Source of the DNA: Hordeum vulgare subsp. vulgare
Taxonomy: Eukaryota; Streptophyta; Magnoliopsida; Poales; Poaceae
Assembly: GCF_904849725.1 (NCBI RefSeq)
Contig: NC_058522.1
Span: 229,685,084-229,749,083, forward strand
Length of the DNA: 64,000 nucleotides
Direction: 5' to 3'
The notes beneath the pieces are model-generated. The model searched no databases and was not told where the DNA came from. It saw only the letters and a list, made by a program, of their open reading frames with translations. Positions 56,993-64,000 of the stretch are shown here, piece after piece. Position 1 is the stretch's first letter, and each line of letters opens with the position of its first letter. The position numbers were made by a program, and so were the translations under genes.

Positions 56993-57001
56993 TTTATATA
57001 C
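56993..57001 (+). promoter_or_regulatory. TATA box of the BARE-like 5' LTR
   Basis: CTTTATATACTGAAGG at the position expected for the main BARE-1 LTR promoter; the same in the 3' LTR near 63796-63802. Confidence 0.75.
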
Positions 57002-57529
57002 TGAAGGTCTCGGGTGTTTTGACACAACTTTTGCCACGTGCATCCCGACACCTCTACTTCGTAGATTTCCCTCTAGATCGCATTTCGGTGGAGCTCGGGC
57101 GAAGCCCTGCTAACATAGATCACCACCAACCTGCGGAGCATCGTCACGCTGCCGAAGAACTCATCTACCTCTCCGTCTCTCTTGCTGGATCAAGAAGGCC
57201 GAGATCATCGTCGTGCTGTACGTGTGCTGAACACGGAGGTGGAGTCCGTTCGGCACTAGATCGGGAAGGATCATGATGAGATCGCGGGACGGATCGTGAT
57301 GAAGTTCGCGGGACGGATCATGATGAGATCGTGGGATGGAGTGTACGACTACGGTGATTTGAATCACGCAAGCTGTTCCACTACATAGTCCGCGTTTCTT
57401 AACGCTTACCGCTGTGCGATCTACAAGGGTACGTAGATCGGAAATCTCCTCTCGTAGATGAACATCACCATGATAGGTATTGCGTGTGTGTAGGAATTTT
57501 TTTGTTTTCCATGCGACGTTCCCCAACAG

Positions 57530-57546
57530 TGGCATCATGAGCTAGG
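57530..57546 (+). other. Decayed tRNA-iMet-type PBS of the BARE-like element
   Basis: TGGCATCATGAGCTAGG, aligned with TGGTATCAGAGCCAGG, just after the LTR end. Confidence 0.7.
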
Positions 57547-59560
57547 TTCATGCATAGATGTTATCTCGAGTAGAACACAAAAGTTTTTGTGGGCGGTGAT
57601 GTGCGATTTGCTGCCCTCCTTAGTCTTTTCTTGATTCCGCGGTATTGTTGGATCGAAGCGGCTCGGACCGACATTACTTGTACGCTTACGAGAGATTGGT
57701 TTCATCGCTACGAGCAACCCCGTTGCTTAAAGATGACTGGCGAGTGTCGGTTTCTCCAACTTTAGTTGAATTGGAATTGACCGAGGAGGTCCTTGGAGAG
57801 AGGTTAAATAGCAATTTGTACATCTGCGTTGTGGTGTTTGCGTAAGTAAGATGCGATCCTATTTGGTACCCATGGCAACCACGTAAAAGATGCAACAACA
57901 ATTAGAGGACGTCTAACTTGTTTTCGCAGGGTATGCTTGTGATGTGATATGGCCAACAACGTGATGTGATATATTGGATGTATGACATGATCATGTTGTA
58001 ATAGTTAATATCGACTTGCACGTCGATGCTACGACAACCGGCAGGAGCCATAGGGTTGTCTTTAAACTAACGTTTGTGTTTGCAGATGCGTTTACTATAT
58101 TGCTAGGACGTAGCTTTAGTAGTAATAGCATAGCTTACACGACAACCTCGATGGCGGCACGATGATGGGGATCATGGTGTGGCGCCGGTGACAAGAAGAT
58201 CTCTTGCTTAGATGATGGCATGTGATGTCACTTATGAATTGCATGTGATGTTTATCCTTTATGCACCTTATCTTGATTAGAATGACGGTAGCATTCTGAG
58301 GTGATCTCTCACTAAAATTTCAAGCTCAAATTGTGTTCTCCCCGACTGTGGACCGTTGCGACAGTTCATCGTTTCGAGACACCACGTGATGATCGGGTGT
58401 GATAGACTCAACGTTCACATAGAACGGGTGCAAAACAGTTGCACGCGCGGAACACTCGGGTTAAACTTGATGAGCCTAGCATGTACAGACATGGCCTCGG
58501 AACACATGAGACCGAAAGGTCGAGCATGAATCATATAGTTGATATGATTAGCATAGAGATGCTTACCACTGAAGCTACTCTCAACTCACGTGATGATCGG
58601 ACTTGAGATAGTGGATTTGGATCATGTACCACTCAAATGACTAGAGAGATGTACTTTTTGAGTGGGAGTTTAAAATTAATTTGATTAGTTAAACTCTAAT
58701 TATCTTGAACATAGTCAAAAGGTATTTACGAATTATGATGTGGCTTGCGCTATAGCTCTAAAGTTTTTTATATGTTCCTAGAGAAAATTTAGTTGAAAGT
58801 TGATAGTAGCAACTTTGTGGACCGAGTCTGTAAAACTGAGGATTGTCCTCGTTGCTGCGCAGAAGGCTTATGTCCTTAATGCACCACTTGGTGTGCTGCA
58901 CCTCGAGCGTCGTCTCTGGATGTTGTGAACATCCGACATACACGTTTCTGATGACTACGCGATAGTTCAGTGCAAAATACTTAATGGTTTAGAAGCAAGG
59001 TGCCAAAGACATTTTGAAACGTCATGGAATATAAGAGATGTTCTAAAGAGATGAAATTGTGATTTCATGCTCGTGCCCTTGTTAAGAGGTATGAGACCTC
59101 CGACAAGATTCTTTGTCCACGAAGTAAAGGAGAAAAGCTCAATCGTTGAGCGTGTGCTCAGATTGTCTGAGTATGACAATCGCTTGAATCAAGTGGGAGT
59201 TAATCTTCCAGATGAGATGGTGATGGTTCTCCAAAGTCACTGCCACCAAGCTGTGAGAGCTTCGTGATGAACTATAACATATCAAGGATATATACAATGA
59301 CCCTTGAGCAATTCGCGAGATTTGACACTGCGAAAGTAGAAATCAAGAAGGAGCATCAATAGTTGATGGTTAGTAAAACCACTAAGTTTCAAGAAAGGCA
59401 AGGGCTAGAAGGGATACTTCGTGAAACGGCAAACAGTTGTTGCACTAATGAAGAGACCCAAGATTAAACCCAAACCTGAGACTAATTGCTTCTATTATGA
59501 GGGGAACGGTCACTGAGGTGGAGCTACCCTAGATGCTTGGTAGATAAGAAGGCTGGCAAA
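57547..59560 (+). pseudogene. Leader and degenerate gag of the BARE-like element
   Basis: The first 0.8 kb is the untranslated leader of BARE-type elements. Gag remains are weak: a fragment LPDEMVMVLQS near 59200 and TTKFQERQGLEG near 59380 fit the C-terminal part of BARE Gag before the zinc knuckle region. No continuous frame. Confidence 0.5.
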
Positions 59561-59569
59561 GTCGACAGA

Positions 59570-60970
59570 AGTATATTTGATATACATGATGTTGATGTGT
59601 ACTTTACTAGTACTCCTAGTAGCGCGAGGGTATTGGATACCGGTTCGGTTGCTAAGTGATTAGTAACACGAAATGAAAGCTACGGAATAAACGGAGACTA
59701 GCTAAAGGCGAGGTGACGATACGTGTTGGAAGTGTTTCCAAGGTTGATATGATCAAACGTCGCACGCTCCCTCTACCATCGGGATTGGTGTTAAACCTAA
59801 ATAATTGTTATTTGGTGCTTGCGTTAAGCATGAACATGATTGGATCGTGTTTATTGCAATACGATTATTCATTTAAAGAGAATAATGGTTACTCTATTTG
59901 CTTGAATAATCACCTTCAATGGTTTATTGAATCTCGATCGTAGTGTTACACATGTTCATGATATTGGTGCCAGAAGATACAAGGTAATGATGATAGTACC
60001 ACTTACTTGTGGCACTTCCGCTTGAGTCATGTTGGTATAAATTGCATGAAGAGGCTCCATGCTGATGGATCTTTATACTCACTTGATTTTGAATCACTTG
60101 TGACATGCAAATCATACCACATGAGCAAGGCCTTGTTTTCATTGAGATGAAACAAGATAGTAACTTTTTGGAAGTAATACATTTGATGTATGCAGTCCAA
60201 TGGGTGCCGAGGCACGCAGTGGATATCATTATGTTCTTACTTCAATGACAATTTGAGTAGATAGAGGAGTATTTACTTAATGAATCACAAGTCTGAAATA
60301 TTGAAAAAGTTCAATTCTGTTTCAGAGTGAAGTTTGTAGTAACAAGAGGATAAACTGTCTATGATATGATCATAGAGATGAATATCTGAGTTACGAGTTT
60401 TGGTACATAGTTAAGACAATGTGGAAGTTGTTTCGCAATTCATGCCACCAAGAACACCATGGTGTGATGGTGTCATAGCGGCGACCTATTTGATATGGTG
60501 CATACTATGATGTCTCTTATCGAATTACCACTATCATTTATGGGTTATGCATTAGAGACAACCGCATTCACTTTAAATAGGGCACTGCGTAATTCCGTTG
60601 AGATGACACAGTATAGACTGAGGTTTAGAGAAATCTAAGTTGTCCTTTCTTGAAAGTTTAGGGTTGCGACGCTTATATGAAAAAGTTTCAGTCTGATAAG
60701 CTCAAACCCAAAGCGGATGAATGCATCTTCATAGGATATCCAAAACAGTTGGGAGCATCTCCTACTTCAGATCCGGAAGCAAAGTGTTTGTTTCTAGAAA
60801 ACGGGTCCTTTCTCGACGAAAGGTTTCTCTCAAAAGAATTGAGTGGGAGGGTGGTAGAACTTGATGAGGTTATTGAACCATCACTTCAACCAGTGGGTAG
60901 CAGGGTGCAGGAAGTTGTTCCTGTGGCGCCTACACCAATTGAAGTGGAAGCTGATGATGGTGATCGTTAA
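59570..60970 (+). pseudogene. Protease, GAG-pre-integrase and integrase of the BARE-like element
   Basis: FDIHDVDVYFTSTPSSARVL followed by DTGSVAK near 59575-59660 is the protease active site with its catalytic Asp kept; a TGA follows at once. Pre-integrase residues RTLPLPSGLVLNLNNCYLV lie in 59713-59943. The integrase core between 60170 and 60660 is too damaged to show its catalytic residues. The C-terminal region (60677-60970, 97 residues) is open: FQSDKLKPKADECIFIGYPK and NGSFLDERFLSKELSGRVVE are typical BARE/Angela blocks. Confidence 0.8.
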
Positions 60971-61009
60971 GCATTGGATCAAGTTACTACAAACCTCGTA
61001 GGTCGACAA

Positions 61010-62430
61010 GGTCGCATACTACTACAGAGTTGTATGGTAACCCTGTCTTGGAGGTCATGTTGTTGAACAACAACGAACCTACGAGTTATGGAGAAGCAAT
61101 GGTGGGCCTGGATTCCGACAAATGGCTGGAGGCCATGAAATCCGAGAGAGAATCCATGTGTGAGAACAAAGTGTAGACTTTGGAAGAACTACTTGATGGT
61201 CGTAGGACTTTTAAGTAAAGATGGATCTTTATAAGGAAGACAAACGATGATGGTGAAACATCACCATTAAGAAAAGCTCGACTTGTCGCAAGGATGTTTT
61301 TCGACAAGTTCAAAGAGTTGAGTATGATGAGACTTTCTCACTCATAGCGATGCTAAAGGTCTGTTGGAATTATGTTAGCAGTTTCTGCATTATTTATGAA
61401 ATATTGCACATAGGATGTCAAAACATTGTTTTCCTCGACGGAAAGGTTGTATGTGATACAACCAGAAAGTTTTGTCGATCCTAAGGATGCTAACAAGTAT
61501 GCAAGCTCCAGCGATCCTTCTATGGACTGGTGCAAGCATCTCGGTGTTAGAATATATGCTTTGATGAGTTGATCAAAGCTTTTGGGTTTATACAAGGTTT
61601 GTGACAAACTTGTATTTCCAAAGAAGTGAGTGGGAGCACTATAGAATTTTTGATAAGTATATGTGGTTGACATATTGTGGATCAGAAGTAATGTAGAATT
61701 TCTGTAAAGCATAAAAGGTTGTTTGAAAGGAGTTTTTCAAAGGAATACCTGGATTGCGCTACTTGAACGTTGAGCATCAAGATCTATGGAGATAGATCGA
61801 AACGCTTAATAGAAGTTTCAACAAGATGCATGCCTTGACAAGTTTTTGAAGGAGTTCAAAATATATCAGCAAAGGAGTTCTTGGTTGTGTTGTAAGGTGT
61901 GAATTTGAGTAAGACTCAAAACCCGACCTCGGCAGAATAAAGAGAATAGGCGAAGGTCGTCTTCTATACCTTAGCCGTAGACTCTAAAGTATGCCATGCT
62001 GAGTACCGCACCTGATGTGTGCCTTGCTACAAGTATGTTAAGAGGTACACAGAGTGATCCAGGATTGAATCACTGACCAGCGGTCAAAGTTATCCTTAGT
62101 AACTAATGGACTGAGGAATTTTTCTCGATTGTGGAGGTGGTTAAAGAGTTCGTGGTAAAGGGTTACGTCAATGCAAGCTTTGACGCTAATCCGAATAACT
62201 ATGAGTAGTGAAAAGGATTCGTACGGTAGAGTAGATATTTGGAGTATTTCCGAATAGCACATAGTAGCAGCATCTATAAGATGACATAAATATTGGTAAA
62301 GCTCACTCGGATCTCAAAGGGTTCAGAACCGTCGACTAAAACCTCTCTCACAAGCAAGACGTGATCAAACCCCATAACTCTAAGGGTGTTGGATTCGTTA
62401 GAATCACATAGTGATGTGGACTAGATTACT
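61010..62430 (+). pseudogene. Reverse transcriptase and RNase H of the BARE-like element
   Basis: RT blocks PTSYGEAMVGLDSDKWLEAM near 61078-61137, RKARLVARMF near 61273, DVKTLFSSTERLYVIQPESF and VDPKDANKYAS near 61420-61505, with stops and frameshifts throughout. The second half (about 61750-62430) holds RNase H remnants, including KPLSHKQDVIKPHNSKGVGF near 62339. The catalytic YVDD box was not found. Confidence 0.7.
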
Positions 62431-62442
62431 GAATCTAGTGCA

Positions 62443-62453
62443 AGTGGGAGACT
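62443..62453 (+). other. Polypurine tract of the BARE-like element
   Basis: AAGTGGGAGAC directly before the 3' LTR start. Confidence 0.8.
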
Positions 62454-64000
62454 GTTGGAAATATGCCCTAGAGGCAATAATAAATTAGTTATTATTATAT
62501 TTCTTCGTTCATGATAATCGTTTGTTATCCATGCTATAATTGTATTGATTGGAAACCCAATACTTGTGTGGATACACAGACAAAACATTATCCCTAGTAA
62601 GCCTCTAGTTGACTAGCTCGTTGATCAAAGATGGTCAAGGTTTCCTGACCATAGGCAAGTGTTTTTACTTGATAACGGGATCACATCATTAGGAGAATCA
62701 TGTGATGGACTAGACCCAAACAAATGAACGTAGCATGTTGATTGTGTCATTTTTATTGCTACTGTTTTCTACGTGTCAAGTATTTATTACTATGACCATG
62801 AGATCAGATAACTCACTGGCACCGGAGGAATACCTTGTGTGTATCAAACGTCACAACGTAACTGGGTGACTATAAAGATGCTCTACAGGTATCTCCGAAG
62901 GTGTCCGTTGAGTTCGTATGGATCAAGACTGGGATTTGTCACTCCGTGTGACGGAGAGGTATCTCGGGGCCCAGTCGGTAATACAACATCACACACTAGC
63001 CTTGCAAGCAATGTGACCTAGTGTATGTCACGGGATCTTGTATTATGGAACGAGTAAAGAGACTTGCCGGTAAACGAGATTGAAATAGGTAAGCGGATAC
63101 CGACGATCGAATCTCGGGCAAGTAACATATCGAAGGACAAAGGGAATGACATACGGGATTATATGAATCCTTGACACTGAGGTTCAACCGATAAGATCTT
63201 CGGAGAATATGTAGGATCCAATATGGGCATCCAGGTCCCGCTATTGGATATTGACGGAGGAGTCTCTCGGGACATGTCTACATAGTTCTCGAACCCGCAG
63301 GGTCTGCACACTTAAGGTCCGATGATGTTTTATGCGTATTTGAGTTATATGGTTGGTTACCGAATGTTGTTCGGAGTCCCGGATGGGATCACGGACACCA
63401 TGAGGGTTTCCGGAATGGTCTGGAAATGAAGATTGATATATAGGTTTGTCTCATTTGGTTACCGGAAGGTTTTCGTGCATTACCGGCATCGTACCGGGAA
63501 TGACGAATGGGTTCCGTATTTATACCGGGAGGGGCCCACCCACCCGGGGAGAAGCCCAAAGGCTTTGTGGGGGAACACCAGCCCATAGTGGGCTGGTGGG
63601 CAAGCCCAAGAGGGCCCTTGCGGAAGAGGAAGGAAAAAACCAACAAGGGAGAAAAGGAAAAAAAAGAGAGGAGGTGGGAGAGAAGAGGAGGACTCCTCCC
63701 CCTCCAAACCGAATTGGAGAGGGACTCCTCCTCCCCCTTCGGTCGAACCCTTGAGGCTCCCTTGAGCCTCAAGGAAAGGTCCCTCCCCTCCTCCTTTATA
63801 TACTGAAGGTCTCGGGTGTTTTGACACAACTTTTTCCACGTGCATCCCGACACCTCTACTTCGTAGATTTCCCTCTAGATCGTATTTCTGCGGAGTTCGG
63901 GCGAAGCCCTGCTGGAATAGATCACCACCAACCTCCGGAGCGTCGTCCCGCTGCCGGAGAACTCATCTACCTCTCTGTCTCTCTTGCTGGATCAAGAAGG
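62454..64000 (+). repeat. 3' LTR of the BARE-like element, partial
   Basis: Repeats 55652-57200 with about 4% changes; the last 330 bp or so lie outside the window. Confidence 0.95.

Larger units (their letters stand above)
55652..57528 (+). repeat. 5' LTR of the BARE-like element
   Basis: TGTTGGAAATATGCCCTAGA to TTCCCCAACA. Long frames inside it (for example 56734-57051) are LTR shadows. Contains the TATA box and hairpin listed separately. Confidence 0.95.
55652..64000 (+). mobile_element. BARE-1/WIS/Angela-type Copia element, 3' end outside window
   Basis: 5' LTR 55652-57528 (1877 bp), decayed PBS, internal region of 4.9 kb with degenerate gag, protease, integrase and RT, a polypurine tract, and the first 1547 bp of the 3' LTR. 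The two LTRs differ at about 4% of positions in the first 330 bp compared by eye. The left flank ACACC (55647-55651) is the candidate duplication. Although the LTRs are similar, the coding region is heavily broken, more so than the LTR similarity would suggest. Confidence 0.93.

Noticed and set aside
56734..57051. Open frames of about 100 residues in the BARE-like 5' LTR
   Set aside because: They lie within the LTR, recur at 63389-63853 in the 3' LTR, are low in complexity (poly-Lys/Glu) and cover the promoter.

Overview
The window looks like intergenic DNA from a large grass genome, most likely a Triticeae species (wheat, Aegilops, barley or rye). The basis is a BARE-1/WIS/Angela-type Copia LTR with its typical ends (TGTTGGAAATATGCCC), two Athila-lineage Gypsy elements with LTRs of the type TGATAyGTC...GGGTTATCA, a long-LTR non-coding Gypsy derivative, a Sirevirus/Maximus-like Copia and a Stowaway MITE. 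I found no host gene, tRNA, rRNA or CRISPR. Nearly every base can be assigned to a transposable element, and most coding sequences carry stops or frameshifts. Family names such as Sabrina/WHAM, Sukkula, Maximus and Angela are from memory and were not searched.

Layout by nesting. The oldest layer is a Maximus-like Copia on the minus strand (about 34.5-53.3 kb). Two internal regions share one LTR at 45145-46615. Its left part was entered by a long-LTR, non-coding Gypsy derivative (14344-34006). That element was entered by Athila copy B (17025-26532, complete, TSD TTCCT) and, in its left LTR, by Athila copy A (8359-14343, continuing left of the window). Copy A was entered by a hAT-like element (7997-8358), and that by a Tat-lineage Gypsy (1-7996). 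A 466-bp hAT-type MITE with an 8-bp TSD sits exactly on the right LTR edge of the long-LTR element (34009-34474). A 5'-truncated LINE (41.1-44.6 kb, plus strand) and a Stowaway MITE (40193-40316) interrupt the Copia. On the right, an Athila-type element (53268-54920) entered the Copia RNase H gene, an Athila-type LTR follows (54921-55651), and a BARE-1-like element (55652 to the end) is inserted in that LTR.

The most interesting signal is the shared plan of Athila copies A and B. Each has gag and protease, no reverse transcriptase, RNase H or integrase, and then a second ORF of about 350 residues resembling the ATHILA ORF-1 family. Upstream of this ORF each copy carries a spacer resembling the U3 of its own LTR, then a possible 5'-UTR intron with a CCTTG/GTATGTGACTCC donor and an AAATTTCAG acceptor just before the start codon. 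The predicted intron is 222 nt in both copies although its sequence has diverged. This suggests a non-autonomous family that expresses its second gene from an LTR-derived internal promoter. The Maximus-like Copia shows a comparable plan: a conserved TATA box and 5' splice donor lie upstream of its post-pol ORF in both copies.
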